Positions 51,235 to 60,162 of a stretch of DNA of 64,000 bases are shown in pieces. The stretch spans positions 992,001 through 1,056,000 of the forward strand of contig JACKJS010000001.1 in the NCBI GenBank assembly GCA_020637815.1. Direction: 5' to 3'. The notes beneath the pieces were generated by a model, which worked only from the letters and a program-made list of their open reading frames with translations, searched no databases and was not told where the DNA came from. Position 1 is the first letter of the stretch, and every line of letters starts with the position of its first letter. The position numbers were made by a program, and so were the translations under genes. This stretch comes from Hyphomicrobiaceae bacterium (GTDB taxonomy: Bacteria; Pseudomonadota; Alphaproteobacteria; Rhizobiales; Methyloligellaceae).

Positions 51235-52809
51235 ATGATGGAGGCGAAGAACGGCAAGCCCGGATCCAGTTTCCGGCTGGTGGTTGCCGCCGCGTGCGCG
51301 GGCGCATTCGCCGTTGCCTACAACACGACGGCCGTGATGACGGCGTTGCCGGCGATCCGATCCAGCCTCGACCTCGATGTCGACACGCTGCAATGGGTCA
51401 TCAATCTCTACATGCTGTTCACGGCCGCAACGCTCGCAGCCATGGGGCATTTCGCCGATACGTTCGGCATGATGCGCATGTTCGTGCTCGGGCTCTGCGC
51501 GTTCGCGCTCGGCTCGGTCACGATCGCATTCTCCGGCGACGCCGCGATCCTTCTCGCCGGCCGCGCCTTCCAAGGGCTTGGCGTTGCGGCGGTGATGGCG
51601 ACATCCGTGGCGCTGATCAGCGTTTCGGCCCCGCAAGACAAACGCGCGTCCGCGCACGGGCTGTGGGCGGGAACCATGGCGGTTGGATTCGCACTCGGTC
51701 CATTGATCGGCGGAACCTTGACGGACGTGGTGAGCTGGCGCGCGATCTTTTGGCTCGATCTCATCATCCTCGCCGCCGCCGGTCTCTTGTGCCTCAAGGT
51801 TGTCCGCGCGCGACTCGTTCCGCGTGCGCTCAATGCGGGCGGACGAACGGACTTCGCCGGAATCGCCCTACTCTTCCTCACTCTTGCGGCATTCCTCTAC
51901 GGTCTCACCAGCGGCCCCCTCACCGGGTGGACATCGGTGCAAACGCTCGGGCTATTCACGATTTCCCTCACAAGCGGTGCCGGGTTCATCGTCCGGGAGT
52001 TGCGGACGCCCGAGCCGCTCATTGAATTCGGGTACCTGCGTCACGCCAACTATGTGGTGGCGACCATCGGGATGTTCCTGAACGGCGCGACACAGATGGG
52101 CATACTCTATTTCACCAACCTGTTCCTGCAAGCTCCCGAGGGCTTGAATCTTTCGGCGGCCCAGGCCGGTCTGGCGCTGCTCCCCTTCACCTTCGCGATG
52201 TTCGCCGTATCGCTGACCGCGCCTCGGCTCATCCGGCCTGGTCGATATCGCATTCCGCTCACCTTCGGGATGCTGGCTCTCGCCTTGGGCTTCTGGCTGA
52301 TGCACGGCGTTGGCCATCAAACGCCCTATGGCGAGATCTGGTGGAAGCTGGCAATTCTCGGCACGGGCGTCGGGTTCAACTTCTCCCTCCTACCGCGCGC
52401 TGGATTGAGCGCCTTGCCGGATACCAAGGCCGGCCAAGGATCGGGCGTCCTCACCACCTTCTTTTATACAGGGCTTGCGGCGGGCACCGCGTTCGGCGGC
52501 GTCGTGGTCGCGCAGATCAAGCGCGGGTTGATCGACCCGGTCGTCGAAACGCTTGCGCGGAACGCGCCCGACCTCGACGCGTTGAAAGTCATGCTCGTCC
52601 ACGGCTCGCAAAGTCAGGTCGCGCGGGCCATGACGGCTTTCCCCGCGGGCGACACCGGAAAAGTCGAAAACGTGATGCTGAAGGCCTTCGACGGCGGCTT
52701 CGCCGGCGTGATGGTGTTGATGGTCGCGTTTTCCATCGCGGGTGCGGTTCTCTGCGCCGCGCTTATCCGTCCGCAAATGTCCGAAACGCCCAGCAACAAC
52801 CAAGGCTAA
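51235..52809 (+). CDS. MFS exporter, DHA2 (14-helix) type
   Basis: This 524-residue inner-membrane protein is a drug:H+ antiporter-like major facilitator with about 14 helices. Motifs include MGHFADTFGMMRMFVLG (motif A, between helices 2 and 3), LAGRAFQGLGVAAVMATS, and the motif C-like ALGPLIGGTLTDVVSWRAIFWLD. There is no adaptor or regulator next to it, so the substrate is open. The start is either ATG of the pair at 51235-51240. The stop overlaps the stop of the convergent AI-2E gene by four bases. Confidence 0.88.
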   Translation: MMEAKNGKPGSSFRLVVAAACAGAFAVAYNTTAVMTALPAIRSSLDLDVDTLQWVINLYMLFTAATLAAMGHFADTFGMMRMFVLGLCAFALGSVTIAFSGDAAILLAGRAFQGLGVAAVMATSVALISVSAPQDKRASAHGLWAGTMAVGFALGPLIGGTLTDVVSWRAIFWLDLIILAAAGLLCLKVVRARLVPRALNAGGRTDFAGIALLFLTLAAFLYGLTSGPLTGWTSVQTLGLFTISLTSGAGFIVRELRTPEPLIEFGYLRHANYVVATIGMFLNGATQMGILYFTNLFLQAPEGLNLSAAQAGLALLPFTFAMFAVSLTAPRLIRPGRYRIPLTFGMLALALGFWLMHGVGHQTPYGEIWWKLAILGTGVGFNFSLLPRAGLSALPDTKAGQGSGVLTTFFYTGLAAGTAFGGVVVAQIKRGLIDPVVETLARNAPDLDALKVMLVHGSQSQVARAMTAFPAGDTGKVENVMLKAFDGGFAGVMVLMVAFSIAGAVLCAALIRPQMSETPSNNQG

Positions 52810-53939
52810 GGCGCGGGGGTATCCGCCTTGGCCGCATCCCCGGCGGACCGCAACTCGCCGGTTTCCGATAAAATCGCGGCCACGACGCGCGTGGACGGGA
52901 AGTTCGCGAGTACGATCATCAAGATCGCCGTGATGGGAACCGCGAGAAACATGCCGACCACGCCCCAGAGAGCGCCCCAAATGAACAGTGACAGGATGAC
53001 GACGAACTGGCTCAGGTTGAGCGTCTTTGCCGACATTCGCGGCTGCAGCACATTGCCGACGAAGAACTGGATCAAACCGACCGCAGTTAGCAGGATGAGG
53101 AACGACTTGAAATCGCCGAGCTGAAGTAGGCCATAGAGCGAGACGAGCAGCGTCGCCAAGATCGTTCCGACCGTGGGGATGAAATTCAATATGAAAACCA
53201 GGAAGGCCCAGAACGCGGCATGGTTCACGCCGACGGCGATCATGACCGCATATGACAGAGCCGCCGTCAGCAAGCTGACCAGCGTCATGATCCAGACATA
53301 GCTGTTGACGTCCTGGCTGACACGATCGAGGAGCGCTCGGATCCGAGCGCGGCGGTTCTCGTCACGCACAATCGCGTTGAGCTTTATGTTGAAGAACTTC
53401 TGCTCGACCAGCAGAAAAATGACATAGACGAACACCACGCTGAATTGACTGGCGAGGCTGGTCATAGCCGAGACCATGGCGCCGAGAAGTTGCCCCAATC
53501 TCAACTGGCCGAACGTCTCGTCGATAATTCTATCCCGCTCGATCCCAGTGAGGTTCGACGCACGTTCAAGCAGGATATCGATGCTCTTTTGGAACTCCCT
53601 CGAGCTTGCGCTGATTGCACTGACATTGCTGACGACGACGTCGAGCGCAAGGAGGCTGGCGGCGAAGATCGTCAGCAGTGCCAGTAAGAGCGCTAGCCCG
53701 CGCATCGGCCCCAACCACCGGGACCATAGGCGTTGATAAACATCGGCCAGTGCGTTGATGAATCGCCAAATCAGGAGCGCGACCGCCAGCGGGATCAGGA
53801 CGTTCGAGCCCCAAACCAGCAGCACGACCGTAATAAGGACGAGTCCCGAAATCAGAAACGCGTTGATGAGATGCCGCGAGGGGGCATCGTTGCGCCCAGG
53901 AGTCGAACTGGGCCCGGCCGGTCGATCAATATCGGTCAT
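52806..53939 (-). CDS. AI-2E/PerM family membrane permease
   Basis: This 377-residue protein has the layout of the AI-2 exporter-like (TqsA/PerM) family: helices in the N-terminal third, a central amphipathic, cytosolic-leaning stretch (SSREFQKSIDILLERASNLTGIERDRI), and a C-terminal bundle with FILNFIPTVGTILATL and VGNVLQPRMSAKTLNLS, the most conserved part. The substrate is unknown; transport of autoinducer-2 is shown for few members, and some act as ion antiporters. The ATG at 53939 is followed by a hydrophilic 25-residue tail. No luxS is in the window. Confidence 0.85.
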   Translation of the reverse strand: MTDIDRPAGPSSTPGRNDAPSRHLINAFLISGLVLITVVLLVWGSNVLIPLAVALLIWRFINALADVYQRLWSRWLGPMRGLALLLALLTIFAASLLALDVVVSNVSAISASSREFQKSIDILLERASNLTGIERDRIIDETFGQLRLGQLLGAMVSAMTSLASQFSVVFVYVIFLLVEQKFFNIKLNAIVRDENRRARIRALLDRVSQDVNSYVWIMTLVSLLTAALSYAVMIAVGVNHAAFWAFLVFILNFIPTVGTILATLLVSLYGLLQLGDFKSFLILLTAVGLIQFFVGNVLQPRMSAKTLNLSQFVVILSLFIWGALWGVVGMFLAVPITAILMIVLANFPSTRVVAAILSETGELRSAGDAAKADTPAP

Positions 53940-54050
53940 CTCGTTGCTACCTGATTTCACGGCCGGTCTCATCGCCCAAATGCGCCGGTCCACCAATGAC
54001 GCATGAATCCGTTTGCCGTAAGGTGGCCGTTCAGCGCAAGGGAGGAATTC

Positions 54051-54290
54051 ATGCAAAAGCCTATCTTGGGGCTGGTCGCCGCCTCGATATTGACCGCCAC
54101 TGGCTTCATGGCGACGGGGGCCAAAGCTGTACCAGCGATTCCGGCGATGGAACAGCCATCGATCGTCGACAACGTGCGCTGGCGGCCGAGAGTGATCCGG
54201 CCCGCGCGCCGCACCGTGCGCCTCGCAACCCGGCCTGTCCGCCGCGTGGTACGCCCCGTGCCGCGCGTTTTGCGCCCTTGGCGGTGGTAG
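54051..54290 (+). CDS. Exported Arg/Pro-rich small protein
   Basis: This 79-residue protein has a signal peptide (1-24, ending GAKAV), a short linker, and a C-terminal 36-residue tail made almost only of Arg, Pro, Val, Trp and Thr, with repeated RP, VRR and VLRP steps and a final RPWRW. A mature protein of about 55 residues would be extremely basic. GGGAGGAATTC before the ATG is a strong ribosome binding site. I do not recognise a family. It could be a cell-surface or cationic antimicrobial-type peptide, or a precursor; none is shown. Confidence 0.6.
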   Translation: MQKPILGLVAASILTATGFMATGAKAVPAIPAMEQPSIVDNVRWRPRVIRPARRTVRLATRPVRRVVRPVPRVLRPWRW

Positions 54291-54320
54291 CCGCTCGTAC
54301 CCACGGCCTCCGGGCCGACG

Positions 54321-55400
54321 TCAAGCCTTCGCGAGAGCGACGGCCTTGATCTGCGCCACCACCGTGTCGCCAGGCTGAAAGCCGAGCCGGTCCCAAGACA
54401 GACGCGAGATGCGGCTCAGGAGCGGCGCGCCTTTGCCGTCCGCGCCGAGCTTCAATCGAACGGTCATTTGCATCTCGCCCTCCGGTGCCGCCGAGACGAT
54501 GCGGGCGGGCAGCGCGTTCAGGATTGTCGTATCTTTCGTTGTCTCGCGGCTAAGGCTGACGTCGTTCGCGGAAATTCTCAGCCGCCGCACCGCGCCGGTC
54601 GGGCCGGTCTCCCCGGCAACCAACAGCGTCCCGCCCGGCACCTCGACCCTGGCGATCCCGTATTTGGGATCGAAGTCGCGGACCCGGCCGTCCATGACCG
54701 CCGCGGGGTCGGGCATACGGACCAGCGGCAGGGAGGGATCCGAGAGAAGTTCCGCAATCGGGCCAGATGCCCGTACGCCCCCCGATCTCATCAGAACTAG
54801 GGTGTCCGCGAGACGTTCGATCTCAGCGATGTCATGGCTGACATAGAGGACCGGGATCGACAGCACCTCGTGCAAGCGCTCCAGATAGGGCAGGATCTCC
54901 TCGCGGCTGAGGCGGTCCAAGGCCGATAGCGGCTCGTCCATCAGCAACAATTGCGGCTGGGACAGCAAAGCCCGGCCGATGGCCACGCGCTGACGCTCGC
55001 CGCCCGAGAGATGTGCCGTCGGGCGATCGAACAGCTGTCCAACCCCGAGCAGGTCCACCACGTCGTCGAACGCGATCGTGTGCGACCGCCGCCGCGCACG
55101 CTTCAGCCCGAACTCGAGATTCTTGCGTACGGACAAATGCGGAAAGAGGCTGGCTTCCTGGAACACATATCCCAGCGCACGGCGATGGGTCGGGACGAAT
55201 TTCCGATCCGACTGCCACGTCTCGCCGTTAACGATCAGCTTGCCTTTGTCGAAACGGATGAGCCCAGCCACGCAGCGGAGCACGGTGGTCTTGCCGCAGC
55301 CTGACGGTCCGAACAGCGCCGTGACGCCACTCTCCGGCGCGGTGAAGGCCGCATCCAGCCGGAAGCTCCCTTGCTGCCCTGAAAAGTGCGCTTCGATCAC
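54321..55400 (-). CDS. modC: Molybdate ABC transporter ATP-binding protein ModC
   Basis: ModC powers molybdate import. The 359-residue protein has Walker A (GPSGCGKT), the signature LSGGERQRVAIGRA, Walker B (LLLMDEPLSALD), the switch His (YVSHD) and a C-terminal molybdate-binding TOBE domain (about 285-355: LPARIVSAAPEGEMQMTVRLKLG), which distinguishes it from other importers. It overlaps modB by four bases. The adjoining permease is present but no binding protein is. Confidence 0.93.
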   Translation of the reverse strand: MIEAHFSGQQGSFRLDAAFTAPESGVTALFGPSGCGKTTVLRCVAGLIRFDKGKLIVNGETWQSDRKFVPTHRRALGYVFQEASLFPHLSVRKNLEFGLKRARRRSHTIAFDDVVDLLGVGQLFDRPTAHLSGGERQRVAIGRALLSQPQLLLMDEPLSALDRLSREEILPYLERLHEVLSIPVLYVSHDIAEIERLADTLVLMRSGGVRASGPIAELLSDPSLPLVRMPDPAAVMDGRVRDFDPKYGIARVEVPGGTLLVAGETGPTGAVRRLRISANDVSLSRETTKDTTILNALPARIVSAAPEGEMQMTVRLKLGADGKGAPLLSRISRLSWDRLGFQPGDTVVAQIKAVALAKA

Positions 55401-56065
55401 GGCCGCATGCTCGCGAAACGCCGTTCAACCATGCGCATGGCGAGAATGACCGCGAAGGACATGGCCAGCATCACCGCGGCAAGCATATGCGCTTTGCCCC
55501 ATTGCAAAGTCTCCACGAAGTCGAAGATCGCGATCGAAAGGACCTTTGTCTCGCCGGGGATGCTGCCGCCGATCATCAGAACGACGCCAAACTCGCCCAT
55601 CGTATGCGCGAAGCCGAGAATGGCGCCAGTGAGAATGCCTGGAAGCGCCAAGGGGAACGCCACATTGAAGAAGGCATCCAGCGGCCCGGCCCGCAACGTG
55701 GCCGCCGCTTCCCATTGGCGCTGTCCCATCGCCTCGAACGCATTGCGAATGGGGTTCACCACGAAGGGTAGAGAATAAAGTGTCGACCCCACCACGAGGC
55801 CCTCGAAGGTGAAGGGCAAGGACCGGCCGGTCAGGGCCGTGACCGGACTGTTGGGGCCCATTGCGATGAGCAGATAGAAGCCGAGGACGGTGGGAGGCAG
55901 CACGATCGGCAACGAGATAAGCACGGCGACGACCTCCTTTCCCCTGGTCTTGCTCCGCGCAAGCCACCACGCAAGCGGCACTCCGACCAACAACAGAACC
56001 ACCGTGGTCACGGCGGCAAGTTCCAGGGTCAAGACGATCGCCTCGATGATCGCCGCGTCGAACAT
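55397..56065 (-). CDS. modB: Molybdate ABC transporter permease ModB
   Basis: ModB is the membrane channel of the molybdate importer. The 222-residue protein has five helices and the EAA-loop segment EAAATLRAGPLDAFFNVAFPLALPGILTGAILGFAHTMGEFG, matching ModB. GGGAGGATACGG precedes the ATG, so expression does not need an upstream gene. The usual order is modA-modB-modC, but no modA is found in the 224 bases upstream or elsewhere in the window. Confidence 0.93.
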   Translation of the reverse strand: MFDAAIIEAIVLTLELAAVTTVVLLLVGVPLAWWLARSKTRGKEVVAVLISLPIVLPPTVLGFYLLIAMGPNSPVTALTGRSLPFTFEGLVVGSTLYSLPFVVNPIRNAFEAMGQRQWEAAATLRAGPLDAFFNVAFPLALPGILTGAILGFAHTMGEFGVVLMIGGSIPGETKVLSIAIFDFVETLQWGKAHMLAAVMLAMSFAVILAMRMVERRFASMRP

Positions 56066-56289
56066 GTCCGTATCCTCCCTTCACTCCAGCGCGGCACGCA
56101 GAGCTCGGTCCGCCGGACTTCGCTTCGGATGCGTCCGGTCGCCGTCGCGTGCCCCGGCAGATCTCGAAGCCTTCGGCTGCGCCTCGGCACATTGCAGCGC
56201 ATGCTTGCGGCTGACGCAATCGGCCCGACATCGAGGCCGAGACCGATGTGCGGGCCGGACGCTGGAGTTCTGGCGTTTCGACAGGTCGC

Positions 56290-56970
56290 CTAGCCCATGG
56301 ATGCACCGCTGGGCCGCGTGCCATGCTTTGCTCGGTCCAAGAAGTAGGTCCATGCGGCAAACGCTATCCAACCGCCACTAAACAGCGCGCCCCCAAAGAG
56401 CATCACCTCGCCTGGGATTGGGCCCAGAGCGGCACGCCCTATCAACTCCGAACCGCTTTTGATTGGGCTGGGGTCGATCGCGATCTTGCCGTAATAGGCA
56501 ATGGTCTGAATGCCAAGAATCCAAATGTAGTTGCGCCGCAATCGCCGTCCAATCGCTCGCGGAAGGGAAATGTGATGGCGTGGCACGCAATAGTCGGTCG
56601 CAAGGACCTTGCTCCAGTCTTCATCCGGTCCCAAGCGGCCGCCGAGAAGCATTGGCGTGTAGAAGTTCTTCTCCATCCAGCGCGCCCGCGCGCGCCAAAC
56701 ATTGAAGTACCGATAACGGCGCGCCTCGAAGATCAAAAAGACCACGCAAAGGACGCCGGACAGCAACAAAGGGAGCGCCGACGCATCCCGATTTGAAAAA
56801 GTTATCGAAAGAGCAAGTCCGAGCGTTACGACTGCCCAATTGGTCGTGTTGTCCAGGCGTGTCCGCCAGATTGTGCTTCGATAGACCTCGCCACGGTAAA
56901 GATGCGCAAGCGCGCCTATGGTCGCCGCGTCAAATTCGCCGACAACGGGGGCTTGTTTGGAAGGATCCAT
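56290..56970 (-). CDS. DUF2270 membrane protein
   Basis: This 226-residue protein matches the DUF2270 family as I recall it: LAHLYRGEVYRSTIWRTRLDNTTNWAVV near the start, helices at about 45-80 and 150-215, and FEARRYRYFNVWRARARWMEKNFY in the middle. It has no obvious catalytic residues. The family is annotated only as predicted integral membrane proteins. GAGGCGGGC before the ATG supports the start. The 224 bases between its stop and modB hold nothing recognisable, and the 248 bases before it show no clear promoter. Confidence 0.75.
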   Translation of the reverse strand: MDPSKQAPVVGEFDAATIGALAHLYRGEVYRSTIWRTRLDNTTNWAVVTLGLALSITFSNRDASALPLLLSGVLCVVFLIFEARRYRYFNVWRARARWMEKNFYTPMLLGGRLGPDEDWSKVLATDYCVPRHHISLPRAIGRRLRRNYIWILGIQTIAYYGKIAIDPSPIKSGSELIGRAALGPIPGEVMLFGGALFSGGWIAFAAWTYFLDRAKHGTRPSGASMG

Positions 56971-57218
56971 GCCCGCCTCGAACAGCTTGGAATTGCCCTA
57001 CGCCAGTGGACAACCTTCTCAAACTGTGCCCTCGCTGAAAAGTACAAGAATTGATCGCGGCGCGAATTTGCCGTCTTGGCCGGACGGTGCAACGGAGCTT
57101 CCGCAGGTCCTATACCAATGCTTGCAAAGCAACGCTGGAACGGAGCCGCGGGGAGCGCCGGGCGGTTGCCTAGACACAGATGGCCGATTTGCGGCCGCTG
57201 AATCAGGCGTGGACAGCG

Positions 57219-58037
57219 TTAGTCTTGTGCCGGATTGAAATCCTGCTCCCGGCGATACGTCAGCACCAGGACATCGCGGTTCGCCTTGTTCTCCGAATCG
57301 AGAGGCGCGATCGGAGTGACGCCGTGAAAGACGCGATGGTCGTCAAGAAATACCGTGTCAATTGGATTGGTGAGGGTGAACTCGCCCAATGACCGGCCCG
57401 CGGCGTCGAAGATCTGCGTGACGCCGCTCCGCACATTCGTGCGGTTGATCAGCATCACACATACCCAATCGACGCCATCGCGATGCGGTCCTTCGGGTGT
57501 GGGCGCCCCTTGTTCGGTTTGGGTCGCCTCGATGCGAAACTGATGCATTTCGACATGCCAGGGTATTGTGCCGGACGTCGTCGAGGACGCTCTCTCGAAC
57601 AGCACAGCACAATAGCGGACTAGAGCTTGTGCGAAGGCATTGCCGGTCATGGCTTCGTGGACCGGCATGAACCAGCGCTCGACCCCGCCATTCAGTCGAT
57701 TGTGGTCCCTGCTCTGATAGTGGGGCTGATGCTCTTTGCGGCTTACAGCCGTGCCGATGGCGCTGAGCGCGCAAAAGCGCCTGCGCCTGTAGCGGCCGCC
57801 ATCGGCCATATAGGTATCGATTCCGAGATCGTCCCAGCTCGCGGCGAATTCCGGCCATTCGTCCAGCGCCCTTGCGCCGAGGATCGCACCCATTTCCTTG
57901 CCAGGACGAAATGCGAAGCCGCCGCGCGCGATATCGTCTTCAATCGCGTCGAGCGACTTGCGGGCCGCCGGTGAGGGACGGTCACTCGCCAACGCTTCTC
58001 GGACGGCGCGAACTCCTGAAGATCCTCCCTCCGGCAT
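57219..58037 (-). CDS. 2-oxoglutarate/Fe(II)-dependent dioxygenase (2OG-Fe_Oxy_2 type)
   Basis: This 272-residue cytosolic enzyme has the jelly-roll iron-binding residues in EGPHRDGVDWVCVML (His and Asp) and DDHRVFHGVTPI (the second His), and an Arg after it (YRREQD) to hold 2-oxoglutarate. This is the layout of the family that includes L-isoleucine 4-hydroxylase, so it may hydroxylate a free amino acid. The substrate is not evident here. A sequence GTAGGAAC lies just before the ATG. It ends 248 bases from the DUF2270 gene, with no partner. Confidence 0.8.
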   Translation of the reverse strand: MPEGGSSGVRAVREALASDRPSPAARKSLDAIEDDIARGGFAFRPGKEMGAILGARALDEWPEFAASWDDLGIDTYMADGGRYRRRRFCALSAIGTAVSRKEHQPHYQSRDHNRLNGGVERWFMPVHEAMTGNAFAQALVRYCAVLFERASSTTSGTIPWHVEMHQFRIEATQTEQGAPTPEGPHRDGVDWVCVMLINRTNVRSGVTQIFDAAGRSLGEFTLTNPIDTVFLDDHRVFHGVTPIAPLDSENKANRDVLVLTYRREQDFNPAQD

Positions 58038-58183
58038 GTTCCTACTCTTTTAGGCTGGTCCCGCTCCGGTTCTTATACGCATCGCAGCGGAGCGCTCAAG
58101 ATTTCCCGGATAGAAGCGGCAATCCGGCTTGTATGCCGCAACTCATCGAACGGCGGCTCGTCACGAGTCATGGTACCAAACTT

Positions 58184-58258
58184 CTAGCGCCCGGATGCCT
58201 TTTGAGCACCGGGCGCTAGGGAGCCAGTTGCGCTCGGTACCTCGTGAACACCGAGCGC
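58184..58258 (-). terminator. Tandem hairpins downstream of xoxF
   Basis: Two strong hairpins lie just after the xoxF stop. GCGCTCGGT (58230-58238) pairs with ACCGAGCGC (58250-58258), and CTAGCGCCCGG (58184-58194) pairs with CCGGGCGCTAG (58209-58219), eleven perfect base pairs. Neither is followed by a long T run, so they may terminate weakly or protect the 3' end of an abundant xoxF mRNA. The two hairpins share GCGC-C/TCGG-like arms. Confidence 0.6.
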
Positions 58259-58272
58259 TACTGGTGGAGACC

Positions 58273-60162
58273 TTACTCGTAGATGCGGAAGACGTTGAGC
58301 TCACCACCCTGCGGAATGAACTGCAGGCCAGCAGCCTTCGTCATGGCCGTAGCACCGATGGCGCCGAACTTGTCGCTCAGGTCCAGACCAGCGGTGACCG
58401 GAAGACCGATCCAGCCGCCAATGCCGGAATACACGCCAACATACTGCTTGTCGCCAGTCTTCCAGGTGGCCGGGTTGCCGATGATGCCCGAACCCAGCTT
58501 GCGGCTCCAAAGAACCTTGCCGGACTCGCGGTCGACCGCGCGGAAATCACCGCCGAGCGAACCGTAGAACATCAGACCACCGTCGGTGACCATCGTACCG
58601 GCCCAGTTCGGATACGGATCCGGGATCTCCCAGATCGTCTTACCCGTCAGGACGTCGTACTTCTTGATCTTGCCGGTGGTGCCGGGCTTCTCAGGATACA
58701 TGTACACGTTCGCGAACACATAGACCGTGCCCTGGTTCGTGTGCGTGCGCTCCTGAGGCTCCAGCTCCATGCACCAGTTGTTGGTGGGCATGTAGAAGAC
58801 GTTCGGCTCCTTCGGATCGACCGCACCAGGCTGGCGGTCCTTGCCGCCCATGGCAGACGGGCAAGTCGTAACATTGCGGCCGACTTCGAGCGGCGAGTGT
58901 TCACGGACCTTGATCGGGCGGCCGGTCTTCATGTCGATCTTCTCGGCCCAGTCCGTCGTCACGTATTTCGTGGCGCGCAGAAGGGTACCGTCGGTACGAT
59001 CGAGCACATAGGCAAAGCCGTTGCGGTCGAAGTGCGTGAGAGCCTTTACCTTCTTACCGTCGATATCCATGTCGGTAAGAATGTTCTCGTTGATGCCGTC
59101 ATAGTCCCACTGATCGAAGGGGGTCATCTGGTAGGCCCATACAGCCTCGCCGTTCTCTGCCTTGCGAGCAAAGATCGTCATCGACCATTTGTTGTCGAAC
59201 GCACCAGTGTTGCACTCTTCGTGGGTCTTGTCGGGGCAACGATAGGACGGGCTCCACAGGCCGGGGTTACCGGTCGCGTAGTAGACCAGCTTCAGCTCGG
59301 GATCGTAGGACACGTAACCCCAGGCAGCGCCACCGCCAATCTTGTAGTCCTCACCGGGGAAGGTCTTGATACCAAGATCCTCACCAGCCTGACCGTATTG
59401 GGGGTTGGCCTTGTTGGTCTCGGGCGTCAGGCACACGTCCTTGTCGGAACCCGTGCTGTGGCACACCCAAGCCTCGGAACCGTCGGACAGATTGAACGCG
59501 GCGAGACGGCCACGGGCGGCGAACTCGTCACCACCGAAGCCCATGATCACCTTGTTGTCCGCGATCAACGGCGGGGGAGTGATGGTCTCACCCTTCTCGG
59601 GATAGGCGTATTTGACGACCCAGGCTTCCTTGCCGGTCTGACCGTCGAGGGCAATCACGAACCCGTCGAGCGTGCCATACACGAACTTGCCGTCGGCATA
59701 GGAACCGCCACGATTGACGGTGTCGCAGCAAGCGCGCGGCACGGCCGATTCGTCGCGATCGGTCTTCTTCACATAGGACCAAACCTGCTTCGGATTGTCA
59801 GGATCCGTCAGATCGAGACCCTGAACAACGTTACAGTTGGCCATGGACGGGCAACCGGAAACCATGAACAGCATGGTCTTGCCACCGACATCCTTGATCA
59901 CAAGCGGCTGACCCTCATGACCGCGAAGAGCGTTGGTGCCCTGCAGCCAAGCCATCTGCAGCTTGTTCACGTTGTCCTTGTTGATGTCGGAGAGCGTGCT
60001 GTGACGCGTCAGCGCGAAATCGCGACCAGGGGCGGGCCACTGATCGGGATCAGCCATACGCTTCAGCTGCTCCTCGTCGGTATTCATAGCCGACGCCTGA
60101 CCAGCCAAACCCATCGTCACAGCGACGAAGGTGCCAGCCAGAACACCATACTTCAGTTTCAT
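58273..60162 (-). CDS. xoxF: Lanthanide-type PQQ methanol dehydrogenase XoxF
   Basis: XoxF oxidises methanol to formaldehyde or formate in the periplasm with PQQ and a lanthanide. The 629 residues begin with a signal peptide cut after ASA25. The vicinal disulfide is Cys145-Cys146, metal ligands are Glu213, Asn299, catalytic Asp353 and Asp355, and the QWDYDGIN motif (D-Y-D) marks lanthanide use, as MxaF has Ala in place of the second Asp. Additional Cys at 104, 110, 234, 244, 309 and 317 suggest a clade other than the usual XoxF5. GGAGAGGAG lies before the ATG. No xoxG, xoxJ or pqq gene is near. Confidence 0.93.
   Translation of the reverse strand: MKLKYGVLAGTFVAVTMGLAGQASAMNTDEEQLKRMADPDQWPAPGRDFALTRHSTLSDINKDNVNKLQMAWLQGTNALRGHEGQPLVIKDVGGKTMLFMVSGCPSMANCNVVQGLDLTDPDNPKQVWSYVKKTDRDESAVPRACCDTVNRGGSYADGKFVYGTLDGFVIALDGQTGKEAWVVKYAYPEKGETITPPPLIADNKVIMGFGGDEFAARGRLAAFNLSDGSEAWVCHSTGSDKDVCLTPETNKANPQYGQAGEDLGIKTFPGEDYKIGGGAAWGYVSYDPELKLVYYATGNPGLWSPSYRCPDKTHEECNTGAFDNKWSMTIFARKAENGEAVWAYQMTPFDQWDYDGINENILTDMDIDGKKVKALTHFDRNGFAYVLDRTDGTLLRATKYVTTDWAEKIDMKTGRPIKVREHSPLEVGRNVTTCPSAMGGKDRQPGAVDPKEPNVFYMPTNNWCMELEPQERTHTNQGTVYVFANVYMYPEKPGTTGKIKKYDVLTGKTIWEIPDPYPNWAGTMVTDGGLMFYGSLGGDFRAVDRESGKVLWSRKLGSGIIGNPATWKTGDKQYVGVYSGIGGWIGLPVTAGLDLSDKFGAIGATAMTKAAGLQFIPQGGELNVFRIYE

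Noticed and set aside
56066..56289. Possible modA remnant upstream of modB
   Set aside because: The frame ending 15 bases before modB has no ModA-like segments, and the gap is too short for a gene.
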